From positions 124,001 to 188,000 of the forward strand of contig CALJAK010000002.1 in assembly GCA_938027595.1 (NCBI GenBank): a DNA stretch of 64,000 nucleotides. Reading direction: 5' to 3'. How positions within the stretch are numbered: position 1 is the stretch's first letter; the number at the start of each line of letters is the position of its first letter. This document shows, in pieces, positions 23,644 through 31,891 of the stretch. Source of the DNA: an uncultured Thermoproteales archaeon (GTDB lineage Archaea > Thermoproteota > Thermoprotei > Thermoproteales > Thermoproteaceae). The notes under the pieces were generated by a model. The model was not told the origin of the DNA, ran no database searches, and saw nothing but the letters and a program-made list of their open reading frames with translations. Both the position numbers and the translations under genes were made by a program.

Positions 23644-23973
23644 ATGAAATTTTGCCCAAACGACAAGAGTATATTGATCCCAACCAAGCGAGGCGGCGCC
23701 ACTGTGCTTAAATGTCCAAAGTGTGGATATGAAGAAGAAATAACTAGCGACGTCAAAAACAAGTACCAGAGCAAAACCACCGTGGAAGGTAAGAACTCCA
23801 TAATTGTGATGGAAAACGTTGTGAATTTACCCAAAACAAAGACGCGAGGTTGTGCAAAGTGCGGACATGACGAGGCGTATTTCTGGATTCAGCAGACTAG
23901 AGCCGCGGACGAGCCCCCAACTAGGTTCTATAGATGTACAAACTGTGGATACACTTGGCGCGAGTACGAATAA
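23644..23973 (+). CDS. tfs: Transcription factor S (TFS/RPB9-TFIIS-like)
   Basis: A 109-residue two-ribbon protein that stimulates transcript cleavage by backtracked RNA polymerase. The C-terminal ribbon is complete (CAKCG at about 75, CTNCG near 98) and keeps the acidic hairpin RAADEPPTRFYRC that completes the active site. The N-terminal ribbon reads CPND ... CPKCG: the second Cys of the first knuckle is missing (Asp in its place), so zinc binding there is doubtful. The ATG follows the shared promoter element by 26 nt. Confidence 0.92.
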   Translation: MKFCPNDKSILIPTKRGGATVLKCPKCGYEEEITSDVKNKYQSKTTVEGKNSIIVMENVVNLPKTKTRGCAKCGHDEAYFWIQQTRAADEPPTRFYRCTNCGYTWREYE

Positions 23974-24000
23974 TATAGTACACCGAGTAATATAGTACAC
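23971..24000 (+). repeat. 13-bp direct repeat upstream of pcn
   Basis: TAATATAGTACAC occurs at 23971-23983 and again at 23988-24000, offset by 17 bp. The first copy overlaps the end of tfs. The pair ends about 12 bp before the TATA-like element of pcn, a position suitable for an activator or repressor site. Confidence 0.7.
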
Positions 24001-24040
24001 ATAGATAATTTGTTTATTAAATAGAGCGTTTGATATGTAC

Positions 24041-24787
24041 ATGTCAAAACCAACGCTTGTGTATACAGACGCCAAGGAGTTCGTCTACATTATAGATTCC
24101 ATAAGCGTGTTGGTAGATGAGGCAGAATTCATTATCAGAGATGGGTTATATCTCAGAGCGCTTGACGCTTCTAGAACTGCCATGGTAGATTTAGTTATTC
24201 CAAAAGAGTCGTTTGAAGAATTTCCAGAAGTGGGAGAGTACAGAATGGGGTTGAATTTCAAAGATTTGAAGAAAATCCTCAGGCGTGTCAAGACAGGAGA
24301 CAAAATTGCGTTTGAGTTAGGAGAGGGAAAGGTGAGGATAAAGCTAGTCGGTAGGTCAGTGAGGTCTGTCACGTTGCCATTAGTTGAAATGATTTCTGAC
24401 GAGTTGCCAACGCCTAAAGTAATTTACACAGCCACAGTTAAGACCACCAGCGAAGTGTTCGAAAGCGCAATCAAAGATGCAAACGCCGTGGCGGACGAGG
24501 TAAAGTTGGAAGTCAATGAGGAGGCTTTCATCATAAGCGCTGCAAGCGACAAGGGGGAGGTGGAGGTCAAGTTGGACAAAAACAGCGAGTTTGTGTACGA
24601 ATTCAACGTGCGGGAGCCAGCCAGCGCAAAGTACTCCCTAGACTACTTGATAGATATAGTTCAGAAAACTGCAAAAATCAGCGACATAGTCACCGTGGAA
24701 TTAGCCACTGCAAAACCCCTGTTTCTAACGTTCGACATACCGGCTGGCGGCAAAATTTCTTACTACCTAGCTCCAAGAGTTGAATGA
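24041..24787 (+). CDS. pcn: DNA polymerase sliding clamp (PCNA)
   Basis: A 248-residue PCNA with two beta-clamp domains. It has the basic inner face helices, [17 protein letters not shown] in domain 1, and the C-terminal loop and tail ([10 protein letters not shown] ... [10 protein letters not shown]) that forms the PIP-box pocket. I start at the ATG at 24041 (MSKPTLVY), about 26 nt after TTTATTAAA; an ATG two codons earlier is possible. The stop overlaps the start of priS (ATGA), so clamp and primase are co-translated. Crenarchaea usually have several PCNA paralogues; only one is in this window. Confidence 0.95.
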   Translation: MSKPTLVYTDAKEFVYIIDSISVLVDEAEFIIRDGLYLRALDASRTAMVDLVIPKESFEEFPEVGEYRMGLNFKDLKKILRRVKTGDKIAFELGEGKVRIKLVGRSVRSVTLPLVEMISDELPTPKVIYTATVKTTSEVFESAIKDANAVADEVKLEVNEEAFIISAASDKGEVEVKLDKNSEFVYEFNVREPASAKYSLDYLIDIVQKTAKISDIVTVELATAKPLFLTFDIPAGGKISYYLAPRVE

Positions 24788-25722
24788 TTATAGAGGTATT
24801 TTTCAGAAATTTCTATAGAAACTCCGCGCGGCTCCAGGTAGACAATGTAGAAACTAGAGAATTTGCTTTCCAAACTTTCAGGGGGGGATTTGTGAGACAC
24901 AAGTCTTTCAAGACTGTGGATGAGTTGGCTAAATTCCTCGTGGAAAAAACTCCAAAACATCTATATCACTCCTCCGCTCGCTATAGAAATCCAAGCGAAG
25001 AAGTGATGGACAACAAGGGGTGGCTAGGCGCAGATTTAGTGTTTGACATAGATGGAGATCACTTAAACACCGAGGCGTGTAGGGGGGTAGAGATTATCAC
25101 AATTAAATGTCTAGAAGACGCCAGGGAGGAGGCGAACAAATTAATAGATACTCTGCGACAAGAGTTGGCGCTGGAGCCCAGCAGAGTGGCATTTTCAGGA
25201 CACAGAGGGTTTCACATATACGTCTCGGAGAGTGAAGTCTTGACGTTGGGACAGAGAGAGAGGAGGGAATTAGTGAACTTCCTCAAGGCGGTGGGGTTCG
25301 AAAGAGAACACTTTGTAAAGAGACACGGCAGGAGGAGTGTAGTGATCTACGAGGAAGAGCCAACGGGCAGTTTGCTGCGGATTAAGAAAGGCGTGGAGGA
25401 CGCCCGCTATCTGCGGATAGAAGTAGACGAAGTGGTGACTCAAGACGTCCACAGACTTATGAGAGTGCCGGGGTCGCTGAACGGAAAGACTGGCTTGGTG
25501 GCTGTTCCACTCACAGTCAGAGACTTAGACAGCGGCGTGGAGCAAATACTAAAACGAGCTGTGGCGTTTGACAAAGGCTACTTAAAGTTCCTTTTCCACA
25601 AGCCCGCCAAAGGCGAGGTGTTATTCGAAGAGTTAGAAGTGGCTAGAGGTAGTGTGAAGACTCTGCCCACTCAAGTGGCTGTGTATCTAGAGTTGCAGGG
25701 ATATGGAAAAATCCTTGATTGA
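24784..25722 (+). CDS. priS: DNA primase small (catalytic) subunit PriS
   Basis: A 312-residue archaeo-eukaryotic primase subunit that makes RNA/DNA primers together with PriL. The catalytic DxD lies in LVFDIDGDH (about residues 83-91), and [10 protein letters not shown] supplies the conserved His region. A C-terminal segment resembles the usual helical end. Its start overlaps pcn by 4 bp and its end overlaps the GINS gene by 20 bp. PriL is not in the window. Confidence 0.95.
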   Translation: MIIEVFFRNFYRNSARLQVDNVETREFAFQTFRGGFVRHKSFKTVDELAKFLVEKTPKHLYHSSARYRNPSEEVMDNKGWLGADLVFDIDGDHLNTEACRGVEIITIKCLEDAREEANKLIDTLRQELALEPSRVAFSGHRGFHIYVSESEVLTLGQRERRELVNFLKAVGFEREHFVKRHGRRSVVIYEEEPTGSLLRIKKGVEDARYLRIEVDEVVTQDVHRLMRVPGSLNGKTGLVAVPLTVRDLDSGVEQILKRAVAFDKGYLKFLFHKPAKGEVLFEELEVARGSVKTLPTQVAVYLELQGYGKILD

Positions 25723-26194
25723 AAAACTGAGGTTTTGGCTATCTGCCGAGATTAACTCTAGAGTTTTGTCAGACCCCCCCTGGGATTCCTACTTGAAGAT
25801 AACTGAGCAATTAGCTAGAGAATTCCGCACCTCGCCGCTGCCGCAGAAGTTACAAGAGGTTGTTAAGAAAGAGGCGGCTTCAATATTGTTAACACTTATG
25901 AAAGTCAGATTGGGAAAAATCTTGTGGGAGTTAAGTCGGGGTCACACGCCGCAGAACGTCACTTTAGAAGAAGAGAGGTTGATTAGTTCACTAGTGAAGA
26001 TATACAAGATTGAGCCCTATGGAGCGAAGACGCAAGATTACGTAGTAGTGCAATTCTTAGTGCCCCACCCGGCGGTGGTTACTGAAGACTTTGTCCAAAT
26101 TGGCCCCTTTAACAGAGGTGACTTAGCTAAATTGCCCCAAATAGACGCGAAAGAGTTAGAAATGCGTGGAGTCGTCCGGAAGTTTCCGGGGTAA
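25703..26194 (+). CDS. GINS complex subunit (Gins51/15 type)
   Basis: A 163-residue protein with an N-terminal helical A domain and a C-terminal small B domain ([31 protein letters not shown] ... EMRGVVRKF). That A-then-B order is the Gins51 (Sld5/Psf1-like) type, which forms the archaeal GINS with Gins23 and activates the MCM helicase. The start overlaps priS by 20 bp; the priS-GINS link is widely conserved in crenarchaea. Identification rests mainly on the C-terminal domain and context. Confidence 0.82.
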   Translation: MEKSLIEKLRFWLSAEINSRVLSDPPWDSYLKITEQLAREFRTSPLPQKLQEVVKKEAASILLTLMKVRLGKILWELSRGHTPQNVTLEEERLISSLVKIYKIEPYGAKTQDYVVVQFLVPHPAVVTEDFVQIGPFNRGDLAKLPQIDAKELEMRGVVRKFPG

Positions 26195-26223
26195 AGTTTA
26201 TTTTCTAGAAGTATCTAGGGGTC

Positions 26224-26499
26224 GTGAAGTTTCCCAAATCTGTAAACATGTACTGCCCGAGGTGTAACACATATACAAAACACAGCGTCTCTACGTACCA
26301 CGGGGGCCAGCGGCGGACACTTGCAGAGGGCCAGCGGCGGTATGAACGTAAACTGAAGGGCTACGGCTCTTCGCCAAAGCCAAAACAGAAGAGATTCGCA
26401 AAGATAAACAAGAAAGTGACGTTGGTATTCACTTGTAGCAAGTGTAGTTACAAAATTGTGAAGAGTTTGGGTAGAATGAAGAAAGTAGAGCTCACGTAG
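26224..26499 (+). CDS. rpl44e: Ribosomal protein L44e
   Basis: A 91-residue eL42 protein with two zinc knuckles (CPRC at about 11-14 and CSKC at 73-76) and the typical [28 protein letters not shown] centre. It sits near the E site. The start is the GTG at 26224. One base separates its stop from the S27e start. Confidence 0.95.
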   Translation: MKFPKSVNMYCPRCNTYTKHSVSTYHGGQRRTLAEGQRRYERKLKGYGSSPKPKQKRFAKINKKVTLVFTCSKCSYKIVKSLGRMKKVELT

Positions 26500-26500
26500 T

Positions 26501-26704
26501 ATGCCGCCTAGATTCAACAAAATCTTGATCCCACAACCCCGGACGAAGTTTTTGAGAGTGAGGTGTCCAGAGTGTGGCAACGAACAAGTGACGTATAGCC
26601 ACGCATCGATAGTAGTTAGGTGTTTAGTGTGCGGTAGAGTTTTGGGCCAACCCACTGGGGGGAAGGCAAAGTTTGCCGGACACGTGTTGAAGACACTAGA
26701 ATGA
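26501..26704 (+). CDS. rps27e: Ribosomal protein S27e
   Basis: A 67-residue eS27 with zinc ribbon C-x2-C ... C-x2-C (CPECG about 22-26, CLVCG about 41-45). It begins [23 protein letters not shown], diagnostic for the family. It follows L44e by one base and overlaps the aIF2 alpha start by 4 bp, the conserved archaeal order L44e-S27e-aIF2alpha-Nop10. Confidence 0.95.
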   Translation: MPPRFNKILIPQPRTKFLRVRCPECGNEQVTYSHASIVVRCLVCGRVLGQPTGGKAKFAGHVLKTLE

Positions 26705-27495
26705 AACTTGCCAAGAAAGACTTCCCAGACGTCGGCGAGTTGGTAATTGGGACTGTCAAGAAGATTGCAGAACACGGCGTGTATGTATACTTAGACGAAT
26801 ATGACATGGAGGCCTTCGCCCCGGCGCAGGAGGTGCTACAGTCTTGGTTTCACAACCTCCGGGATTACGTGAAGGAGGGAAACAAGACTGTTTTCAAAGT
26901 TATAAGTGTAAATCCAAAGATGAGAGTAGTGGAACTCTCTCTAAAACGCGTGCGGGTGGATGAGAAGGAGAAGAAACTCCTCCTCTATAGACACAAATTG
27001 AGGACTTTGAAATCTCTAGAGATTTCTCTCAGGAAGATTGGGCAAGATCCACGACGGGCGTTGGAGATTCTGTGGTATTTAGAGGATCAATTCGGCGACC
27101 CCTTCAAAGTGTTTGAAGAAGTGGCTAAGACAAGCCCCAAGATTCTCGACGAGCTTGACTTAGACCCACAATTGAAAGAGCAGATTGTGGAAATTGCGAA
27201 ACAACAAATCGAGATACCCCCCACTAAGATATCTTCCATCGTGAAGATCGTGAGTATCGAGGGAGATGGCGTAGAGAGAGTCAAGACAACTCTGACCGAA
27301 TTGTTAAACCACTTGAGAGAGAAATATCCACAAATCTCTACAAAGATATACGCAGTGGGGCCCCCGCGGTATCGAATAGATCTAGTGGGGCAGATGCCGA
27401 AGCAAGTAGAAGCGGCGTATACAGAGGCAGTCAACGCCCTGCAGACACTCCAGAAGAAACACAAAACCATAGCCACAGTGCAGCGCCTCGAATGA
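26701..27495 (+). CDS. eif2a: Translation initiation factor aIF2 alpha
   Basis: A 264-residue subunit of the heterotrimeric aIF2 that delivers initiator tRNA. It has an N-terminal S1 domain (residues 10-90; [24 protein letters not shown]), a central helical domain and a C-terminal alpha/beta domain that binds the gamma subunit. It overlaps S27e and Nop10 by 4 bp each, so four genes are read as one coupled message. Confidence 0.95.
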   Translation: MKLAKKDFPDVGELVIGTVKKIAEHGVYVYLDEYDMEAFAPAQEVLQSWFHNLRDYVKEGNKTVFKVISVNPKMRVVELSLKRVRVDEKEKKLLLYRHKLRTLKSLEISLRKIGQDPRRALEILWYLEDQFGDPFKVFEEVAKTSPKILDELDLDPQLKEQIVEIAKQQIEIPPTKISSIVKIVSIEGDGVERVKTTLTELLNHLREKYPQISTKIYAVGPPRYRIDLVGQMPKQVEAAYTEAVNALQTLQKKHKTIATVQRLE

Positions 27496-27704
27496 AATCT
27501 CTACTGAAGCGATGCGTTGACTGTGGGATGTACACCTTGAGAGATGTGTGCCCAAAGTGTGGGGGTGTGACTAGAGTGCCCCACCCCCCAAAGTACTCTC
27601 CCGAAGACAAATATCAAAAGTATAGAATTTTACAAAAGTTAGCCTTGAATAAACTACCCACGCGAGAAGAAGTGAGAGAACAAATTTTGAGAGACTTCAC
27701 CTAA
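27492..27704 (+). CDS. nop10: rRNA pseudouridylation protein Nop10
   Basis: A 70-residue H/ACA ribonucleoprotein component with the N-terminal zinc ribbon (RCVDCGMYTLRDVCPKCGG), the linker PHPPKYSPEDKYQKYR and a C-terminal helix. It contacts Cbf5 and L7Ae at the guide RNA. The convergent aglB gene overlaps its last 8 bp. Confidence 0.96.
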   Translation: MKSLLKRCVDCGMYTLRDVCPKCGGVTRVPHPPKYSPEDKYQKYRILQKLALNKLPTREEVREQILRDFT

Positions 27705-30051
27705 TTTGGTACACCACCACCCAGCCGTAGGGTTTCGACACATAGACAATTCTCAACAAATCGCTGTAGATCGTGACGAGGCGCGTCTGGTTAGTGCCCC
27801 CAGTCAGTGGGTCAGACACAAACTCTATCCCACCCCCAGTCCAGCCTTTAATTACGTAAGACTCCGCGCCGTGGAGTTTGGGCAGCGTGTCTATGGGTAG
27901 GTAGACATTGCCGCCTACTAGCCTCATCTCTCTGAAGGAGGTGAACGTGTCGCCTTGGTAAATACCTTCAAATATCCAAGGCATGTCCGCAGCGCTGCCG
28001 TACATGGGTAGAAATCTCATCTTGCTAAACATCATGACGTACAGTGTTCTGTTTAAATCGAGGGGCACTGGGAAGGGAAGTGCAAAATCGCCACTGTATA
28101 TGGCGAAGTACGCATATTTAGGCTGGGGACTGCCGGGGTACGACATGACTCTAGTGTAGAAGAAGTCTTCTGGCCTCACGCCGGCGGCGCCCAGTATTTC
28201 CCCAGCCCGCGGCACGTTCTCTAAAGCGATTTGAGTCATCCAGTAGGACTTGAGAAAGTCCCCACCGGCGATGGTGTAGGGATTGTCGTATATCAAGACG
28301 TACGTCCCGTCGGCAATGGGAGTCGTGTAATAAGGCATTATGGCCAGCACGTACTTCGCGCCGAACTCTTTCGAAAAGATGGAGGCACCCACTTGTGGCG
28401 GTGACATCATGGCCAAGCCGATTTTGCCAATCTGCGTCGCGTTTATTGTAGAGTTATCAGCTAGGCTAGTCTTGTTGCCCAGTACTGAAATCCAATAGCC
28501 GTAGTCCCACCAAGAAGCCACCGGCTCGTACGGCGGTAGCCTAGTCTTGAGCCACATCAATGCGTCTAGAAAGTCGTCACTCGCTAGACCCACCGCTGAC
28601 GTCACTATCTGCATGGGTTGTCTAGCGAGACCCACGGCGTAGTTTGGACTCCGAGCGTCTAAAGCCGGCAGTATTGAAGTGGCTACTAGAGTTATGGAGA
28701 TCAGAGCCATAGCCACAGCCACGCTCCCCAGCCTCTTGTTTTCCATGAGTTTAACTATACCCACCGCCGCCGCCACTAGCGCCGCTGGGGCTAGGAGGAC
28801 GAGGAGGCGCACCATGGTGGCTGCGGCGTAGCCAGCTGAGGTTAGGTAAGTCAAAACCAACATGCCCGAAGGCGTGAAGAGGTTAGGTATAGACACAAAC
28901 ATGAAGGGCAGCATCGGACCGTATCTCGACACAATTTGGCCGAATGTAGTAGTGGCGTGCTCCGCCACGCTTGCCACAATCGCGGAGCGGCCGAAGGGAA
29001 ATAGCGTGGCTAGAAATTTCCCACCTATGGCTCCGGTGGCTAGAGCCACGGCAAATACGGCGATCCCAACTGCCGCAAGCCCCACAGCGTACCACACGTA
29101 CTTACGGAGGAGTTGGATTGACTTAGTCACACCGAGTTTCGCCTCCATTGTCCACACCGCTGCGACTGTGGCGAGGCCAAAGGTGGGTATTATGTTGAAT
29201 GCGCTTAGTAACGTAGACAAGCCGTATCTGGGCATGGCGATTGTGAAAATTGCATAAACTACGTAAAACAACAAGTAGGACAGGAATAAGTTTCTAGAAC
29301 TAAACGGCAGTGTTTGCTCTTCTATCCGCTTGACTTTCTTCCCGACGCGTGTGGGAGCTAGAGCTAGCTTTAGGTAGTAATACGTTGGTAGAACCATGGC
29401 GTACAGCCCCGCTAAGTTCCACACGTAGAAATGTGCACCCCACGTCCACGCTACGTAACCCAACGCCGCGCCAGCGAGTGCGCCAGCCCAAGGCCTCTTG
29501 AGACCCTCTAGCAAGAGAGCCAAGCCGAGTGGAATCATGAAGAGACTTATAGGCTCATCGTCGAACCAAGCGGCAGTGCCGCGCTCTACAAACGCCGGCG
29601 ACAGAGCGGTCAACAACGCGGCTAGCAGTCCCACTCTCAAACCGCCATTTGCGACGCCCAACCATTCTCCCACTCTGTAGCCCAGGTAGAACATGGAGAA
29701 GATAGCTAGGGCGTTCACCACAGCCGGCGCCGCAATCACCGCTCGCCACAAATCTACGCCGAATGGACTCAACACCACATAGACAAACAAACCGTAGAGC
29801 GAAGTGCCGGGAATCAACACCTTCCCCCAGTCCACACCGTGGGGGTACCAAAATTGCGAAAAGTGGTTGCCGCTCCACCACCAACCCAAGCCATGTTCAA
29901 GTGTATATCTCGTCAGGTAGTACCTTATGTATGGGTCAAACTCGTCAATCCACCACCCCCAGAGAAACACTCTATACATCCTGACGTACAGCGCCATGGC
30001 GAATATAGCCAAGAGCGGCGGCGTTAGTAAGACAACGTCTCTCCTATTCAT
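27697..30051 (-). CDS. aglB: Oligosaccharyltransferase AglB (STT3)
   Basis: A 784-residue membrane protein that transfers lipid-linked glycans to Asn in N-x-S/T of exported proteins. The first loop carries the DxD-like EFDPYIRY, about 12 membrane segments follow, and the WWDYG signature is near residue 513 (ASWWDYGYWI), followed by an extracytoplasmic globular domain. The ATG is 30 nt or so from an AAATATATC element. Nearby sugar-nucleotide genes (glmS, glmU-like) could supply the glycan donor, which is inference. Confidence 0.94.
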   Translation of the reverse strand: MNRRDVVLLTPPLLAIFAMALYVRMYRVFLWGWWIDEFDPYIRYYLTRYTLEHGLGWWWSGNHFSQFWYPHGVDWGKVLIPGTSLYGLFVYVVLSPFGVDLWRAVIAAPAVVNALAIFSMFYLGYRVGEWLGVANGGLRVGLLAALLTALSPAFVERGTAAWFDDEPISLFMIPLGLALLLEGLKRPWAGALAGAALGYVAWTWGAHFYVWNLAGLYAMVLPTYYYLKLALAPTRVGKKVKRIEEQTLPFSSRNLFLSYLLFYVVYAIFTIAMPRYGLSTLLSAFNIIPTFGLATVAAVWTMEAKLGVTKSIQLLRKYVWYAVGLAAVGIAVFAVALATGAIGGKFLATLFPFGRSAIVASVAEHATTTFGQIVSRYGPMLPFMFVSIPNLFTPSGMLVLTYLTSAGYAAATMVRLLVLLAPAALVAAAVGIVKLMENKRLGSVAVAMALISITLVATSILPALDARSPNYAVGLARQPMQIVTSAVGLASDDFLDALMWLKTRLPPYEPVASWWDYGYWISVLGNKTSLADNSTINATQIGKIGLAMMSPPQVGASIFSKEFGAKYVLAIMPYYTTPIADGTYVLIYDNPYTIAGGDFLKSYWMTQIALENVPRAGEILGAAGVRPEDFFYTRVMSYPGSPQPKYAYFAIYSGDFALPFPVPLDLNRTLYVMMFSKMRFLPMYGSAADMPWIFEGIYQGDTFTSFREMRLVGGNVYLPIDTLPKLHGAESYVIKGWTGGGIEFVSDPLTGGTNQTRLVTIYSDLLRIVYVSKPYGWVVVYQIR

Positions 30052-30082
30052 GACGCAGTTAACTGTAGTAAATATATCTTTT

Positions 30083-30244
30083 TCAACGGACTCGCACTAG
30101 CGATATTCTGATGGGTTCAGAAGACAGCGGCGACATACATTTTGGACAAACCCCACCCCACGTCTTTGACACCATCTCAACAGTCTTGGGGAAGCGTTCC
30201 CTGTATAATTCGAAACCACACGAGTCGCACTTGATTGTATACAT
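30083..30244 (-). CDS. Small zinc-ribbon protein (short gene)
   Basis: A 53-residue protein with two C-x2-C knuckles (Cys 6, 9 and 33, 36: CDSCG, CPKC) and a final basic strand. It is probably a treble-clef or rubredoxin-like zinc ribbon of unknown role. The ATG at 30244 is about 23 nt from a TTTAAAAATT element on the minus strand, the same leaderless spacing as its neighbours. It lies between aglB and the RNase H-fold gene, all on the minus strand. Confidence 0.65.
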   Translation of the reverse strand: MYTIKCDSCGFELYRERFPKTVEMVSKTWGGVCPKCMSPLSSEPIRISLVRVR

Positions 30245-30288
30245 GGCTTCTACACCACGACAATTTTTAAAGTGTCATCCATATTATT

Positions 30289-30822
30289 CTAACAAATATT
30301 GGCAACAACGCCGGTGTGGAGTGTGAACGACAACGCGTCAATTTCATCTTCTTCTAACTCTGGATACCGCCGCCTTAGCCACGGCCTAGACCAACTAGCC
30401 GTCAACTCGTCCACCAAACGCACCCCACGGCACTTTAGTAGAGAGGCGGCTCTCTTGACGTCTACATACGGCGAGGAGCCTATGTACACCTCCGCCGTGT
30501 TGGTGTTTTTCAAAATTTCCTCCACGGCTCCCCAGTCCAACACTGCGTGTAGTAGGGGGACACCTCCCCACACGTATACAATGCCGTTTTTGGAAGTTCC
30601 CAAATCCACTCCCAACTTCCCCCCACCCAGAATTCTGGGGATTTCGGTAAACAAAACTTGCGCCACGCAGCGGTAGTCTCTGCAGTCAATCACTACGTCC
30701 CCCCGTTCTCTAATGCCAGCGTCCACTAGCGTTATGTCGCCACGGTTGAAGAAGTCTACTCTAAACGTCACTCTCCTCACGTCTTCAAAGAGACTCCGCC
30801 TCCCCAAATACCCCAACTTCAA
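30289..30822 (-). CDS. RNase H-fold protein, RuvC/YqgF-like (predicted nuclease)
   Basis: A 177-residue protein with GVDLGTSKNGIVYV near residue 71 (first RNase H-fold strand with catalytic-type Asp), a second strand EVYIGSSPY near 111, and DEIDALSFTLH near 160, matching the C-terminal acidic helix D-x2-DA of RuvC-like enzymes. This combination suggests a Holliday-junction resolvase-like nuclease, though only three acidic positions could be aligned. The likely start is the TTG at 30822, about 25 nt from a TTTATAATT element. It is divergent from the DHH phosphoesterase gene. Confidence 0.55.
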   Translation of the reverse strand: MKLGYLGRRSLFEDVRRVTFRVDFFNRGDITLVDAGIRERGDVVIDCRDYRCVAQVLFTEIPRILGGGKLGVDLGTSKNGIVYVWGGVPLLHAVLDWGAVEEILKNTNTAEVYIGSSPYVDVKRAASLLKCRGVRLVDELTASWSRPWLRRRYPELEEDEIDALSFTLHTGVVANIC

Positions 30823-30862
30823 CGTATGTGAAAAATTGAAAAATTATAAACCTAAATTGTAC

Positions 30863-31780
30863 ATGCTGTTTAGAGTATTGGCGGCAAAAGCAGCGGGGAG
30901 ACCAGTGGCTTTGTGTGACGCAAATGACGTGGATGGCATTGCGTCAGCGGCGTTGTTCAAGAGACGTTACCGCAATGGCGTAGTGGTGCTCGCCGGCCCC
31001 ACAGATGTAAAAAAACTCTGGGTTAAGTTAATCCGTTGGGATTTTGTAGCAGACTTGCCATGTCCCGGCAGGGCAAGAGTGAGGGCAGACCACCACAAAA
31101 CGAACAAACCCTGCGCCGAGAGTGAATACTATGACCCAGAAGCTCCGGCGGCTGCGGTGTTGGCTGCAAAAGCGCTTGCGTTAGAGGGAGACCCCATAGC
31201 GGAACAACTGGTGGAGGCGGCCGTGCAGACAGACACAACTAACGTGGTGGATGAACGCGTTAGACTACTGGACTTAGCAGTTAGATATGCCACGATGGGA
31301 GAGAAGTTGAAAATTATCGACCTATTGGCCACCAAGGGCTTGGATGCCCTAGGGGAAGAGCCGTTGAAGAGCGCCGCGGCTAGGGGAGTTGATAGAGATG
31401 AGTTAGTTAAGAAAATAGTCAGCGCGATACCGGTGGGGGAGAGATTGTTCATCTACAGCCCCACCAAGCTCCACATTTCCTACCGCGCATTAGTGATTGA
31501 ATTAGAAAAGAGGGGGGCTAAGTTCGTCAACGTGTTAGTGAAGAGGGGGTGGAGGACGTATAGGCTGTACTGCGGGGCACATAGAGACAGCCCCTACGAC
31601 TGCACTAAGGTGGCTCAGCCGCTGGGTGGCGGTGGGCATAAATATGCCGCCGGCGCTACGGTGAAAGCGCCGCTCTTCAAATCGCCGTTATACACACTAG
31701 TGGAAATGTTAAAACCAGAAGTGGTGTACTCTCTGGGTGACTGCAGCCAGTTGCCAAACTGTGTAGAGATAAAGTGGTGA
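30863..31780 (+). CDS. DHH-family phosphoesterase
   Basis: A 305-residue DHH/DHHA1 enzyme. Motif I is CDANDVDGIASAALF (residues 18-32), the DHH motif is ADHHK (75-79), and the C-terminal DHHA1 site is GGGGHKYAAGA. Archaeal relatives include RecJ/GAN-like nucleases that associate with GINS and oligoribonuclease-like enzymes; which it is cannot be told. The ATG at 30863 is only about 16 nt from the TATA-like element, so a TTG at 30878 may be the true start. Its stop codon lies within box C of a candidate sRNA. Confidence 0.82.
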   Translation: MLFRVLAAKAAGRPVALCDANDVDGIASAALFKRRYRNGVVVLAGPTDVKKLWVKLIRWDFVADLPCPGRARVRADHHKTNKPCAESEYYDPEAPAAAVLAAKALALEGDPIAEQLVEAAVQTDTTNVVDERVRLLDLAVRYATMGEKLKIIDLLATKGLDALGEEPLKSAAARGVDRDELVKKIVSAIPVGERLFIYSPTKLHISYRALVIELEKRGAKFVNVLVKRGWRTYRLYCGAHRDSPYDCTKVAQPLGGGGHKYAAGATVKAPLFKSPLYTLVEMLKPEVVYSLGDCSQLPNCVEIKW

Positions 31781-31831
31781 TGAGTAGAGGATCAACGGAG
31801 GGGTGACTGCACTTCAGCGGCTCTGACTCGA
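31772..31831 (+). ncRNA. Candidate box C/D sRNA overlapping a stop codon
   Basis: A perfect box C, GTGATGA (31777-31783), is followed by a guide, a degenerate D' region, a GGTGACT-like C' box, a second guide and box D, CTGA (31823-31826), 50 nt from C to D. The first guide contains AGGATCAAC, complementary to GUUGAUCCU, which is the 5' end motif of archaeal 16S rRNA as I recall it. Box C overlaps the TGA of the DHH gene. The internal boxes are weak, so confidence is moderate. It accounts for much of the 111-nt gap before glmS. Confidence 0.5.
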
Positions 31832-31891
31832 CCAAACCCCACGTTGGCGGCGTGGATGGGAATATTTTTCTATATGTCACAACACAGTGTT

